Part shown: positions 44,677 to 53,693 of the stretch, in pieces
How positions within the stretch are numbered: position 1 is the stretch's first letter
How the letters are laid out: each line of letters opens with the position of its first letter
From: Sneathiella chungangensis
GTDB taxonomy: Bacteria; Pseudomonadota; Alphaproteobacteria; Sneathiellales; Sneathiellaceae
Assembly: GCF_009882935.1 (NCBI RefSeq)
Contig: NZ_WTVA01000001.1
Span: 696,238-760,237 of the forward strand
Length of the DNA: 64,000 nt
Direction: 5' to 3'
The notes under the pieces: model-generated
Told to the model about the DNA's origin: nothing
The model's input: the letters and a program-made list of their open reading frames with translations, nothing else
The model's database searches: none
Translations under genes and position numbers: made by a program

Positions 44677-45063
44677 ATGCGCATGATGGCGATTGCGGCC
44701 TTCACATTACTGATGATGACCGGCACGGCGCTGGCCGATAAATGGACGGGGCTTTACCAGAATGTCGATCACCTCGATGGCGCCATCGGCACCCTGTCGG
44801 TGGTCAAGCTGGAAGACGGCAGCTACCGGATTGTCGTGACGACCGACGCGCTCAACCATTGCCCGGGTGGCGGCCCCGGCATCGTGACGGCGACCGGGCG
44901 GGAAGAAGGCGACCGGCTCATACGGGAGAATGTCAAATATAAATGCGGCGACGGACCGTTTCAGGAGGGCAAGGGCGGCGCCTATATGCTCGATACGAAC
45001 GGCGTCCTGTCGACCGAGACGATATTCGGCCACACAGTCTATTTCCATCGCGTCCATCCCTGA
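44677..45063 (+). CDS. Small exported protein, unknown (inserted cargo)
   Basis: A 128-aa protein with a Sec signal peptide (MMAIAAFTLLMMTGTALA) and an all-beta mature part (GTLSVVKLEDGSYRIVVTTDALN, GPGIVTATGREEGDRLI) with two cysteines (NHCPGGG, KYKCGDG). ATG 44677 follows AGGAG; a longer frame from 44641 is less likely. GC-rich like its surroundings, so not obviously foreign by composition. It lies between the SDR gene and a second copy of the SDR 3' end. No family recognised. Confidence 0.7.
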   Translation: MRMMAIAAFTLLMMTGTALADKWTGLYQNVDHLDGAIGTLSVVKLEDGSYRIVVTTDALNHCPGGGPGIVTATGREEGDRLIRENVKYKCGDGPFQEGKGGAYMLDTNGVLSTETIFGHTVYFHRVHP

Positions 45064-45079
45064 CCGGCGGGCGGATGCG

Positions 45080-45212
45080 CCCGGCCCGACGCGCACCCGC
45101 CTCCGCAGCCTCGCCTACCCCGCCGAAAACCCCGAAGACCACCCCCTCCCCGAGACAAAAGCGCAGATGTTCCTCGACGCCGTGCTGAGTGAGGAAAATG
45201 GCGTGGTGTTTG
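45080..45212 (+). repeat. Displaced 3'-end copy of the SDR gene
   Basis: 133 bases aligned without gaps to 44400-44532, six differences (about 95.5% identity), every one a silent third-position change. The frame continues past the homology as VVFEGGALR* with TAG at 45230-45232. There is no start, so it is a fragment; it probably holds the original end of the SDR gene. Confidence 0.94.
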
Positions 45213-45247
45213 AGGGGGGAGCGTTAAGATAGTGTAGATCAACAAGT

Positions 45248-46135
45248 TTATTTCTCAGGCTTAAATTTGTTAATCAATTCCCATTCCTCAATGCTTTTGG
45301 GTTTAAACGAAATAAACTCGCTTTTGCCGCAATATGGCAAATTAAGCAACGAGATTAGGCCGCTATCAAAGTGACCATTCAAGAGAATTATACCTTCCTC
45401 TGCGAGCCGCTGTCTCGTACCTCTTTTTTTATCGCTGCGTAACCTACGCATAAAATCACTTTGCTGCGCCACTGCCTCGATGATATCTCGAGTAATTACT
45501 CGCTCTTGTATATATCGAAACAATGTTTTTACGCGCTCATTTCCATTTTTCCCATTGAAAATCGCGGCAACAGCTTCTTCAGATACGGTTCGCCAGAAGT
45601 TTGGAGGATATTCCTCCTCCCTAAATATCCAGTAAATATTTGAAAAGCCATCTTGCGAAATACTTTTCTTGGCATCTCTATTTGAACTTCTGGTTAAATA
45701 TTCCTCTCGCGCAATGAAAATGCCAAAATAGCAAAGCGATGATTCTTCATCGGCAGCAACTAGCATACAAGGATGATCTATTGCCTCTGTAGGTATCATC
45801 CAATTGCTGCCCATTGTGTTTTTGATATCAACATCCCGGCCCTTGATCACTGTATCAAGCTTGCCTTTCTCGAGATCCAGCAAAGCACGCAGCATAATTT
45901 CGACACGAGTACCAATATAAGTTTTCTCAGTTTTCTCAAGCTGAGAATAAGCCCGTCTTCCAGTTTTCGCGGTTTGCAGGACATCGTCAACGCATTCACG
46001 CAGCATGCTAGTAAAGGAAGCACGTAAAGCATCCCTGCCGCCGCCGCGAGATACAATTTCATCAACTAATTCTTTTAAAAGATCATAATCCTTATGCCCT
46101 AAGGCAACAGCGCTTGCTGGAACATTTTTTTTCAC
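45248..46135 (-). CDS. NaeI-like type II restriction endonuclease
   Basis: A 295-aa AT-rich gene with the NaeI layout. An EndA-like N-terminal domain holds Glu79 (TRVE), Asp94 and Asp103-x-Lys105 (LDTVIKGRDVDIK); the 9- and 2-residue spacings equal those of the NaeI active site (Asp86, Asp95, Lys97). Then MIPTEAIDHPCMLVAADE and NRDAKKSI, and a C-terminal TOPO-like DNA-binding part. NaeI cuts GCCGGC and behaves as a two-site (type IIE) enzyme. Whether this protein shares that specificity is inferred. Paired with the C5 methyltransferase to its right, same strand, 65-base gap. Confidence 0.75.
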   Translation of the reverse strand: MKKNVPASAVALGHKDYDLLKELVDEIVSRGGGRDALRASFTSMLRECVDDVLQTAKTGRRAYSQLEKTEKTYIGTRVEIMLRALLDLEKGKLDTVIKGRDVDIKNTMGSNWMIPTEAIDHPCMLVAADEESSLCYFGIFIAREEYLTRSSNRDAKKSISQDGFSNIYWIFREEEYPPNFWRTVSEEAVAAIFNGKNGNERVKTLFRYIQERVITRDIIEAVAQQSDFMRRLRSDKKRGTRQRLAEEGIILLNGHFDSGLISLLNLPYCGKSEFISFKPKSIEEWELINKFKPEK

Positions 46136-46200
46136 AGTGCTGACAACCCATACGATTCAATCCTATGGGACATTGCCACGAATAGTGTGGTGTGAAAAGA

Positions 46201-47172
46201 CTAGGCTCGCAAAAGGTAAATTTGTGAAACGGAAATTGCCTCGGCAAGTTTCTGCGCAACGGCTTTTGCTACCGGTGGCGGAAAGGCATTACCGACCTGC
46301 CGGTACGCCGCAGTTTTTTTTCCTGAAAACACCCATTCTTTTGGAAACCCCTGGAGCAAGGCCACCATAGGTACCGTCAGTCGGGGCATGCCAACAAAAT
46401 CCCGATCAGGCGCTTCATTGGCGATCCCCATGCCATCGACCCCGAGCGTTGCCCACGCCCGCTTTGCTCGCGTTGGTCCCAAATCCGGCCCGCCATGTTT
46501 TTTGGAACCACCAACAATGGTGGGCGCTATTTCATTTGCAGTCTCAACCCATTTTTCTAAACCTTTCCAGCCAAATTCTCCCATAAGTTCAGAAAGGGCC
46601 TCTCCTACCGTAGACGGATTACCCGGTAATGTAACAGGCCAATTAAACCGGTCCGCATACTCTTTCCGGATAGCAACAATTGCTACACGGGGCCGAAGCT
46701 GCGGCACTCCAAAGTCTGAAGCATTGAAAAGATGCCAATCAGTTTCGTAGCCAAGTTTATGAAGCTCGTTTTTCAGATGCTGCCGGTAATCAGAAAAGAC
46801 AGCATCAAGGAACCCGCGCACATTTTCGATCATCACCGCCTTCGGCCGCGTTTCGTCAATGATTCGGATTGCCTCCGGAAACAGGTTACGTTCGTCATTT
46901 TTCCCAAGCTGTTTACCGGCAACTGAAAAAGGCGGACAGGGAAGACCGCCTGCGACAAGGTCAATTCCAGCGTAAGGTTTCGCGTCAAAAGTAGTGAGAT
47001 CTGATTGATCGCCTTCCAACACGTTCCAATCCGGTCGGTTCAGCCGCAATGTGTTGCGACAATGCGTATCATTTTCGACAAGTGCTTCATGATTGAAACC
47101 TGCTTGCTCAAGACCAAGCGCCTGACCGCCTGCGCCTGCACAAACCTCAATAGATGATAACGCGCTATTCAT
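46201..47172 (-). CDS. DNA (cytosine-5) methyltransferase of R-M system
   Basis: A 323-aa C5 methyltransferase. Motif I SSIEVCAGAGGQALGLEQAGF, motif IV GGLPCPPFSVAGKQLG with catalytic Cys79 (PCPP rather than the usual PCQ), motif VI MIENVRG, motif VIII QLRPRVAIVAI, motif X RQVGNAFPPPVA. ATG 47172 has AAGGGG 7 bases upstream; ATG 47178 is too close to it. Transcribed ahead of the NaeI-like nuclease, an order that would let protection precede cutting. AT-richer than der and purF, so probably acquired. Confidence 0.92.
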   Translation of the reverse strand: MNSALSSIEVCAGAGGQALGLEQAGFNHEALVENDTHCRNTLRLNRPDWNVLEGDQSDLTTFDAKPYAGIDLVAGGLPCPPFSVAGKQLGKNDERNLFPEAIRIIDETRPKAVMIENVRGFLDAVFSDYRQHLKNELHKLGYETDWHLFNASDFGVPQLRPRVAIVAIRKEYADRFNWPVTLPGNPSTVGEALSELMGEFGWKGLEKWVETANEIAPTIVGGSKKHGGPDLGPTRAKRAWATLGVDGMGIANEAPDRDFVGMPRLTVPMVALLQGFPKEWVFSGKKTAAYRQVGNAFPPPVAKAVAQKLAEAISVSQIYLLRA

Positions 47173-47359
47173 TGCCATTCCCCTTTTGATGCCATTAGAA
47201 CTTTACATTTGAGTGGCGGGTGATGAAACATGTAATTCACTAATAGGCCGCCCGCAAAAATTGTTCTCTTTTTGTTCCAATAACATCTACATGAAATAAT
47301 TTCAATTGTTTTTACAAGCGGAAACGGACACCAACAACGCCGGGGATGCAACCTACCCC

Positions 47360-48697
47360 TCACCCCTTATCCACATACGGATTTTTGCCCGTCCGCGGGA
47401 AAATCCGGATCGGGACGGCGGGGAGGTTGAAGTCGGTGCGGAGGCCGTTGACGAGATAGCGGAGGTAGCTTTCCGGCAGTTCACCGCGCGACGACATGAA
47501 CAGCGAGAAGGTCGGCGGGCGGGCCTTTACCTGCGTCATATAGCGGATTTTGAGGCGGCGGCCCTTGGCCATGGGCGGCGGATGCTGCTCCAGCATGACC
47601 TCCAGCCAGCGGTTGAGCCGCGCCGTCGAGATGCGGGTATTCCAGAGATCATAAACCTCCATCACCGCCGGCATCAGCCGATCCACCCCGCGCCCCGAAA
47701 GCGCCGAGATGGTGATCACGGGAACCCCGCGCACCTGCGGCAGCGAGATGGAGAGCCGGTCGCGGATGAGCTTGAGCGCCCCCTGCCGGTCCTTCACCGT
47801 GTCCCATTTATTCACGGCGATGACAAGCGCGCGGCCCTCCTCGATCACATGGGCGGCGATGGTAAGGTCCTGTTTTTCAAAGCTTTCCTCCCCGTCGATG
47901 AGAAGGACGACGACCTCCGCCATGCGGATGACGCGGAGGCTGTCGGCGACCGAGAGTTTTTCCAGCTTCTGCTGCACCCGCGCCTTTTTGCGCAGCCCCG
48001 CCGTATCGACGAGCTTCACCGCGCGGCCCTCATAGGTCCATTCGACGGCGATGGAATCGCGCGTGACCCCGGCCTCCGGCCCGGTCAGCATCCGGTCCTC
48101 CCCGATCAGGTAATTGACCAGCGTCGATTTGCCCGCGTTCGGGCGGCCGACGATGGCGAGTTGCAGGGGCTTTTCCTCCTCCTCCGCGTCTTCGTCCGCC
48201 TCCTGTTTCTCGAAGGGAAGCAGCACATCGAAGAGCTCCGCCATGCCCTCCCCATGCTCGGCGGAGAGGGCGATCGGCTCGCCAAGGCCAAGGGAGAAAC
48301 TCTCCATCAGGCCGGGCATGCCCGCCTTGCCCTCGCATTTATTGGCAACCAGGATGACCGGCGTTTTCGACTTGCGAAGCCAGCCCGCGAAATGCTTATC
48401 GAGCGGCGTAATCCCGATGCGCGCATCGATCAGCATGAGGGCGACATCCGCCTCCTCCAGCGCGATTTCCGTCTGCCGGCGCATCCGCGCCTCCAGGCTG
48501 TCGTCGAATTTCTCCTCCAGCCCGGCCGTGTCGATGACCTTGAACTTGAGGTTGCCGATGCTCGCCTCCCCCTCCCGGCGGTCGCGGGTGACCCCCGGCG
48601 TATCGTCGACAAGCGCCAGCTTCTTGCCCACCAGACGGTTGAACAAGGTCGACTTGCCGACGTTCGGACGGCCAATGATCGCAACGGTAAAGGACAT
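47360..48697 (-). CDS. der: GTPase Der
   Basis: A 445-aa essential 50S assembly GTPase (EngA). Two G domains with P-loops [11 protein letters not shown] and [11 protein letters not shown], switch [17 protein letters not shown] and NKWD, and a C-terminal KH-like domain ([12 protein letters not shown]). Typical length. Lies 10 bases after bamB in the TPR-bamB-der cluster. Confidence 0.97.
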   Translation of the reverse strand: MSFTVAIIGRPNVGKSTLFNRLVGKKLALVDDTPGVTRDRREGEASIGNLKFKVIDTAGLEEKFDDSLEARMRRQTEIALEEADVALMLIDARIGITPLDKHFAGWLRKSKTPVILVANKCEGKAGMPGLMESFSLGLGEPIALSAEHGEGMAELFDVLLPFEKQEADEDAEEEEKPLQLAIVGRPNAGKSTLVNYLIGEDRMLTGPEAGVTRDSIAVEWTYEGRAVKLVDTAGLRKKARVQQKLEKLSVADSLRVIRMAEVVVLLIDGEESFEKQDLTIAAHVIEEGRALVIAVNKWDTVKDRQGALKLIRDRLSISLPQVRGVPVITISALSGRGVDRLMPAVMEVYDLWNTRISTARLNRWLEVMLEQHPPPMAKGRRLKIRYMTQVKARPPTFSLFMSSRGELPESYLRYLVNGLRTDFNLPAVPIRIFPRTGKNPYVDKG

Positions 48698-48707
48698 CTA
48701 TTTTACT

Positions 48708-50054
48708 TTATCGCAACGCCACCAGTTCGGCGTTGTCGGTCAGGATATACAGGGTGTTTCCGGCCACCACCGGCGGGATCGAGGCATTGTCGGAAAGCTC
48801 GATCTGGCCGAGGACCTTGCCGTCATAGGGCGAGACGGACACCGCAACGCCGTAGTTGGACACGAGGATCAGCCGGTCGCTCGCCAAGATCGGGCCGGTC
48901 CAGATGATCAGGTCGCGCTTGTCCTCCGGATTCTCGTACTTGCCGAGCGGGCGGACCCAGCGGATCAGGCCGTTGCGCCGCGACATGCAGACAAGATCGC
49001 CATCGGTCGAGACGACGAAGAGGAAGTCGCCGGCGATCCAGGGGGTCTGCAGGGTCGAGATTTCCTGGTCCCACACCCGGTTGCCCGAGCGCAGGTCGAC
49101 GGCGACCATGCGGCCCGAATAGCTGGCGGCATAGACGATGCCGCGGTCGATGACCGGGAAGGCGTTGATGTCGGTGAGCGAGGTGAGCGAGCTGTAGAAG
49201 CGGCGGCGGACCAGCTGCTCGCTCCAAGCCTGCTGGCCGTTGGCGGCGCGCAGGGCATAGACCTCGCCGCTGGCGAAGGGAACGACGACCGTGCCGCTCG
49301 CGAAGGCGGGGCTGGCGGCGCCGAGAAGGCCGGTGGTTTCCACGCCGCCCTCGAAATCCCAGTTGGTGCTGCCGTCGGCGGCATCGAGGGCGAAGATACG
49401 GCTGTCGAAGGTGATGGCGAAGACCTGCCCCTCGGCGATTGTCGGCGCGGCCCGGAGGGGGACACCAAGGCCGGTCTTCCAGATTTCCTCGCCGCTCTCG
49501 CCATCGAGCGCGACCACATCGCCATAGGAGGTGGTGACGAAGACGCGGCCATATTCAAAGCTGAGCCCGCCGCCGATGCTGCCCTCGTCCTCATCCTCGG
49601 GCGTCAGGTCCTTCTCCCAGAGCTGCTTGCCATCCTCCGCCGCATAGGCGCGCACGGTGGTGCTGCTGTCCAGCGTATAGACCCGGCCATTGGCGATAAC
49701 GGGGGAGGAGAACATGCGGTTCTCATCATCCGATCCGTCGCCGATATCGACGCGCCAGACTTCCTTCAATTCCTCGGGCAGCGCGAGATGATAGAGCGCG
49801 TGGGACGGGATGCCGCCGGCCTGCGGCCAGTTGGCATTCTCATACGGCGCCGGCAGGCGCACTTCAAGATCGGCGAGACCGGCGTCGGCCTCCAACGTCT
49901 GTTCGAGCGAGAGAATGGAAATACGGTCGCCCGGAAGCGGCGGATCCTCCTTGTCGCCGAACCAGGAACAGCCAGCGAGGCCAAGCACAAGCGCGCCCGC
50001 CAGCAGGGGCCGGAGCGGGAACGCGGACATCATCACCACGGCGGGCTTACGCAT
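48708..50054 (-). CDS. bamB: Outer-membrane protein assembly factor BamB
   Basis: A 448-aa lipoprotein of the BAM complex. Signal peptide LLAGALVLGLAGC (lipobox LAGC), then eight PQQ-like beta-propeller blades (SSPVIANGRVYTLDSSTTVRAYAAEDGKQLWEKDL and repeats). ATG 50054 is 4 bases after the TPR stop; an internal MMSAF start is possible. Conserved placement between a TPR protein and der. Confidence 0.94.
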   Translation of the reverse strand: MRKPAVVMMSAFPLRPLLAGALVLGLAGCSWFGDKEDPPLPGDRISILSLEQTLEADAGLADLEVRLPAPYENANWPQAGGIPSHALYHLALPEELKEVWRVDIGDGSDDENRMFSSPVIANGRVYTLDSSTTVRAYAAEDGKQLWEKDLTPEDEDEGSIGGGLSFEYGRVFVTTSYGDVVALDGESGEEIWKTGLGVPLRAAPTIAEGQVFAITFDSRIFALDAADGSTNWDFEGGVETTGLLGAASPAFASGTVVVPFASGEVYALRAANGQQAWSEQLVRRRFYSSLTSLTDINAFPVIDRGIVYAASYSGRMVAVDLRSGNRVWDQEISTLQTPWIAGDFLFVVSTDGDLVCMSRRNGLIRWVRPLGKYENPEDKRDLIIWTGPILASDRLILVSNYGVAVSVSPYDGKVLGQIELSDNASIPPVVAGNTLYILTDNAELVALR

Positions 50055-50058
50055 CCGA

Positions 50059-50706
50059 TCAGCTACCCTCGAGCGCGGTGAGAAGCTGGCGCACGCGGCC
50101 CTTGATGATGTCGGGCGCGGCGGCGTCATTCTGGATGAGGCTGAGCACCTCTTTCGCGCGGGCCTTGTCGCCGTCCTTGATATAGGTGAGCGCCAAAAGC
50201 TCGTTGGCCGACGCACTCCAGAGTTTGCCGGGCTCGGTGAGATTGGCGATACGGCTCCGGACCTGATCGGTGGTGCCGTTGTCCATCAGGTAATAGCCCG
50301 CCATCAGATCAGCGAGGGAGGCGAATTCGGCATCGATGGAACTGTCGGCCGCCATGCGGTCATAGACGAGGAGCGCCTTGTCGCCCTCCCCCGCATCGAT
50401 GAGCGCCGCCGCCTCGCGCAGAGCCGCCAGCGCCCGGTATCCGGCATTGCCGCTTTCGGCGAGGCCCGCAAAGGCCGCCGCGCTTTCGCCGAATTTGTCT
50501 TCCCGGGCCAGCACCGCCGCCGCCTCGAATTCGGCCCCCTGGGCGCGCGACTGGCTGACCGTGTAATTCTGCCAGCCGACCCAGCCCGCGGTGCCCGCGA
50601 CAATCAGCACGGCCGCGCCGATGACATATTTGCCATAGGCCTTCCAAAGCGCCAGCGATTTTTCCTTGCGGACATCCTCATCCACTTCGTTAAAAATATC
50701 GGCCAC
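50059..50706 (-). CDS. YfgM-like tetratricopeptide membrane protein
   Basis: A 215-aa protein beginning with GTG 50706 (GGAG 6 bases upstream; VADIFNEVDEDVRKEKSLALWKAYGKY), an N-terminal helix (VIGAAVLIVAGTAGWVGW) and periplasmic TPR_21 repeats. YfgM in E. coli interacts with the SecYEG/PpiD exit site; this family sits beside bamB in many Proteobacteria. Confidence 0.88.
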   Translation of the reverse strand: MADIFNEVDEDVRKEKSLALWKAYGKYVIGAAVLIVAGTAGWVGWQNYTVSQSRAQGAEFEAAAVLAREDKFGESAAAFAGLAESGNAGYRALAALREAAALIDAGEGDKALLVYDRMAADSSIDAEFASLADLMAGYYLMDNGTTDQVRSRIANLTEPGKLWSASANELLALTYIKDGDKARAKEVLSLIQNDAAAPDIIKGRVRQLLTALEGS

Positions 50707-50867
50707 AAATAACTCCAGTTCCACCCGTAAATTTGGGTGCAAAATAAACCGCCGGGCAAATTTAAGCAAATGTTGTCTCGCGCTTTGCCCAAATTTTGAT
50801 ATTTTGGGAGAAATGCGGCGATTTCATGCCCGCCGCGCCCGCGAACAACAGGGAGAAATGGACCTCC

Positions 50868-51047
50868 ATGACCGAAATGCAGATTTTGCAACTCGTCGCC
50901 TTGATCATGATGGCGATACTGGTGGTGCCGGGCTTCATTTACTTCACCCGGCGTGCAGGCATGGCGGCATCGTTGCGCAACCTCGCCATCTGGCTCGCCA
51001 TTGCGCTTGTTATCGCCCTCCTCTACCGCACCTTCGGCAGCGGTTGA
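50868..51047 (+). CDS. Small two-helix membrane protein
   Basis: A 59-aa protein from MTEMQILQLVALIMMAI: helices ILQLVALIMMAILVVPGFIYF and LRNLAIWLAIALVIALLYRTF joined by a basic loop (TRRAGMAAS). Longer in-frame starts at 50796 and 50826 lack better ribosome sites. Resembles small alphaproteobacterial inner-membrane proteins; function unknown. Divergent from the YfgM-like gene. Confidence 0.65.
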   Translation: MTEMQILQLVALIMMAILVVPGFIYFTRRAGMAASLRNLAIWLAIALVIALLYRTFGSG

Positions 51048-51783
51048 GGCGGCGACCCGGCATTGGCGAGGGGCTCCCTCCGCCGTCTCCGGTATGGTCA
51101 CGGGATCACGAACGCCGGTTCCGCCTCACCGTCGCGACGGGGCTCTGGCCATAAGGCCCGTCATCGCGGCAAGGAAAGGGTCCCGTCGGCGGCACGCGGC
51201 GGACGACTGGCGCGAGTGAGGTCATTCCGATAACAGGAAGAGGTCGCGGCAAATTTCGTCCGAGGGGTTCCACCTGGGCGTCCAATCAATCGAGGGGGCA
51301 ACCGTTTTCCCGATCCGTTGGGGGATCGGAACCGGCGCCGCGCCGATTTCGGCGATACCGATTTTTTACCCGGCACAGGACTTCCTGATTATCCGCAAGG
51401 CGCCATTCACGATATAGCGTCCCGTAAAATTTGTCCCAATTCCGGCGGCGCCTTGTTCGGAATTGCCTCCAATCCGGCGCCATCGATACCGCTATATGAA
51501 GGGAATTTGGTATCCAAGCTGTCCTGAACCTCCTTTGAAATTCCCCCTAAGACAAGGGGCGAAGTGGCAGTCAAATCCAATTCCTTCTAGCCCGTGAATT
51601 ATAGCACAGGGCAATCGAATATGCAATAACCCTAATACGCAAAACCGCCGCGCCGCGGGCCGCATTTTCAAAAAGACTTTACAGACCGCCAGAGGTTACT
51701 AAAATCTTCTCTTATATAAGACGTTACGTAATCCAGAACCGATACAGCGCCCCCTCATCGCCGGGAAAAAGGAAGACACAGCC
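51048..51783. other. 736-base region without a supported gene
   Basis: No frame here has a convincing start, length or protein character. Minus-strand frames at 51161-51376 and 51286-51483 are Arg-rich, of shadow quality. The right-hand 180 bases are AT-rich (with TTATATAAG near 51712) and probably carry the promoter of the next gene. No copy of a neighbour's 3' end was found. It could be decayed coding sequence. Confidence 0.5.
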
Positions 51784-53568
51784 GTGCCAAGACGCCTCCT
51801 GACGACCCTCATCCTCTGTTGCCTGCCCTTTTTCATGCCCGGGACCGCAAGCGCGGACTGGCTGGATAAACTCAAGGAGACGGCCAAGGATCTGACCGAC
51901 AAGGCGGGCGAGGCGCTCGAAAATGCGGAACCGACCGCCCCCTCCACCTCCGACGGCGAAGGCCAGGTGAAGAAACCGGCGACGACGGCGGCCCCGGCCA
52001 AGCCCGCCGCGCCGGAACCGAAGGCGGTGGCGGCGCCCGCCGCCCCGGCGCAACCGGCCGTCAGCGGCAATAATGACAAGACGCTGGTCCGGGAGACGCA
52101 GAAGGAGCTCAAGCGTCTCGGCTATTCAATCGCTGTCGATGGCGCCTATGGTCCGAACACCAAGAAGCAGATCATCGCCTTTGAGCAATCGCAGAATCTG
52201 GCGGCGAGCGGCAATGCCTCCGCGGAGTTGCTGGCCACACTGAAAGCAACGCCAACGCCGCAAGCGGCAACCACTACTGCCGCCACAGCCGTAGCCCCCG
52301 CAACAACGCCGGAGGAGGAAAAGACGGCGGAGAAGAAGGCGGAAGAGCCTAAAGCAGCGCAAACGAAAGCGGAACCGAAGAAGTCAGAACCGGCCCCTGC
52401 CGCAATTCCGGATATTCTTGAGGCTGTAATAGTGAATGATGACCCCAACGGTGAAGCGGGGTGGATTATGATCAGTGCCCCGGAAAACGCCGAAGCAACC
52501 GTAGCCGAGATATATTTTGGAGAGAATAAGTACCGGCATAAATTTACCTATTTTAGCTCGAACATAACCAACAAGGAAATTCCATTCGAAGCCCATATTA
52601 CAACGCAGAATGGGAGTTATAATTATATTGGCCGTTGCTACAAATATACTGATTGCTGGGGTGAGCCTTCTCCCAAAGTAAGTGTGCAAACATACAAGGA
52701 TTTTATCGATTTGATTAATACCGCCGGAATTTTCGAGTTTCAAATCGTAACGTCAGATCCCGCCGCCAACCGTTTCGGCGATAAAACCTACAAAGTTCAT
52801 ATGCCTACGCCTGAAAAGCAGGCAGCCGCGAATAAAGCCCAGCAAGAAGAAGTTGATAAAATCGCGGCCGAAAAGAAAATCGAAGCCGAAAAGATCGCCA
52901 CAGCAAAACAAGCCGAAGCCGACAAGATTGCCGCCGAACAAGTAGTAATTGCCGCAGCAAAAAAAGTGGAAGAGGATCAGAATAAGGCGATCATGGCGGA
53001 ATTATCACCCGAAGGAAAAATTGCGTTCGCTCGATGCATCAGAAACGAATACGCAAAGAAATATTATTCCTGTAGCTGCCTTGGAAATGAAATCGATCAA
53101 TATGTGGACAGCACTATCGCGAAGCGCGTAAAACGCCTGACACAGCTCAATTCGGGTTTCGAAAACGCCATCCAGAAGAACAATGCTAATCCGAAACTTT
53201 CCGCAGAGAGGAAGGCGGAGTTAGAAAAAAATATGCGTAAAAAAATAGAAGAGCAAAAGCAGGAGCTTGAAATAATCCAGAACAAGCCCAGCTGGAACGC
53301 TACAATGCGTCAGGAAGCCGTCGTATCTGCCGAAACATATTTACACAAAGCAACGACCTGCAAGATAGCCGACAGCGTCCGCGTAGAGAACTACAACTAC
53401 TGCCAAAAATACAAAATGCCTGATTATGTAAAAGGAAAAACGAAGGCTGAATATTGTACCTGCGTCAGCGACAAGGCGGCGGAATACTGGGTCACATCCT
53501 CAAGAGGTTTTGACTCCGGCGTCGCTACGAGCGCCAGGACGGTGGGATTACATGCGTGCCGGAAGTAG
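51784..53568 (+). CDS. Exported protein with peptidoglycan-binding domain
   Basis: A 594-aa protein from GTG 51784 (AAGGAAG about 9 bases upstream). Signal peptide LLTTLILCCLPFFMPGTASA; Ala/Pro linker; a PG_binding_1 domain near residues 98-155 (KTLVRETQKELKRLGYSIAVDGAYGPNTKKQIIAFEQ); acidic Ala/Lys linker; a beta-rich domain near 220-345 (WIMISAPENAEATVAEIYFGE...); a long Lys/Glu/Ala coiled coil; and a C-terminal Cys-rich helical part (CSCLGNEID, CTCVSDKAAEYW). The first ~600 bases are GC-rich and the rest AT-rich, so the gene may be a fusion. No single family covers it. Confidence 0.75.
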   Translation: MPRRLLTTLILCCLPFFMPGTASADWLDKLKETAKDLTDKAGEALENAEPTAPSTSDGEGQVKKPATTAAPAKPAAPEPKAVAAPAAPAQPAVSGNNDKTLVRETQKELKRLGYSIAVDGAYGPNTKKQIIAFEQSQNLAASGNASAELLATLKATPTPQAATTTAATAVAPATTPEEEKTAEKKAEEPKAAQTKAEPKKSEPAPAAIPDILEAVIVNDDPNGEAGWIMISAPENAEATVAEIYFGENKYRHKFTYFSSNITNKEIPFEAHITTQNGSYNYIGRCYKYTDCWGEPSPKVSVQTYKDFIDLINTAGIFEFQIVTSDPAANRFGDKTYKVHMPTPEKQAAANKAQQEEVDKIAAEKKIEAEKIATAKQAEADKIAAEQVVIAAAKKVEEDQNKAIMAELSPEGKIAFARCIRNEYAKKYYSCSCLGNEIDQYVDSTIAKRVKRLTQLNSGFENAIQKNNANPKLSAERKAELEKNMRKKIEEQKQELEIIQNKPSWNATMRQEAVVSAETYLHKATTCKIADSVRVENYNYCQKYKMPDYVKGKTKAEYCTCVSDKAAEYWVTSSRGFDSGVATSARTVGLHACRK

Positions 53569-53693
53569 CGGCCTTCAGGCGCGAGCGGGGCGGCGCGCGC
53601 CCTGCCCGCCGTGTCTTTACCTAAAGTTCACGATTTGGCCTTAATCTGACCCGATATGCAGCGTTTATCGCCGCCATACGGGAGTTAGTTTTG

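Noticed and set aside
47179-47359. Search for a second der 3' end flanking the restriction-modification pair
   Set aside because: No match to the der C-terminal codons was found on either side of the pair, so der is not part of the repeated-end pattern.
51161-51483. Arg-rich minus-strand frames in the gene-free stretch before the PG-binding protein
   Set aside because: No ribosome site, no recognisable fold, typical of chance frames in GC-rich DNA.
53569-53693. Search for a duplicated end of the small membrane gene (50868-51047) after the PG-binding protein
   Set aside because: No similarity to its last codons was seen there, so this insertion-like gene is not counted as another example.
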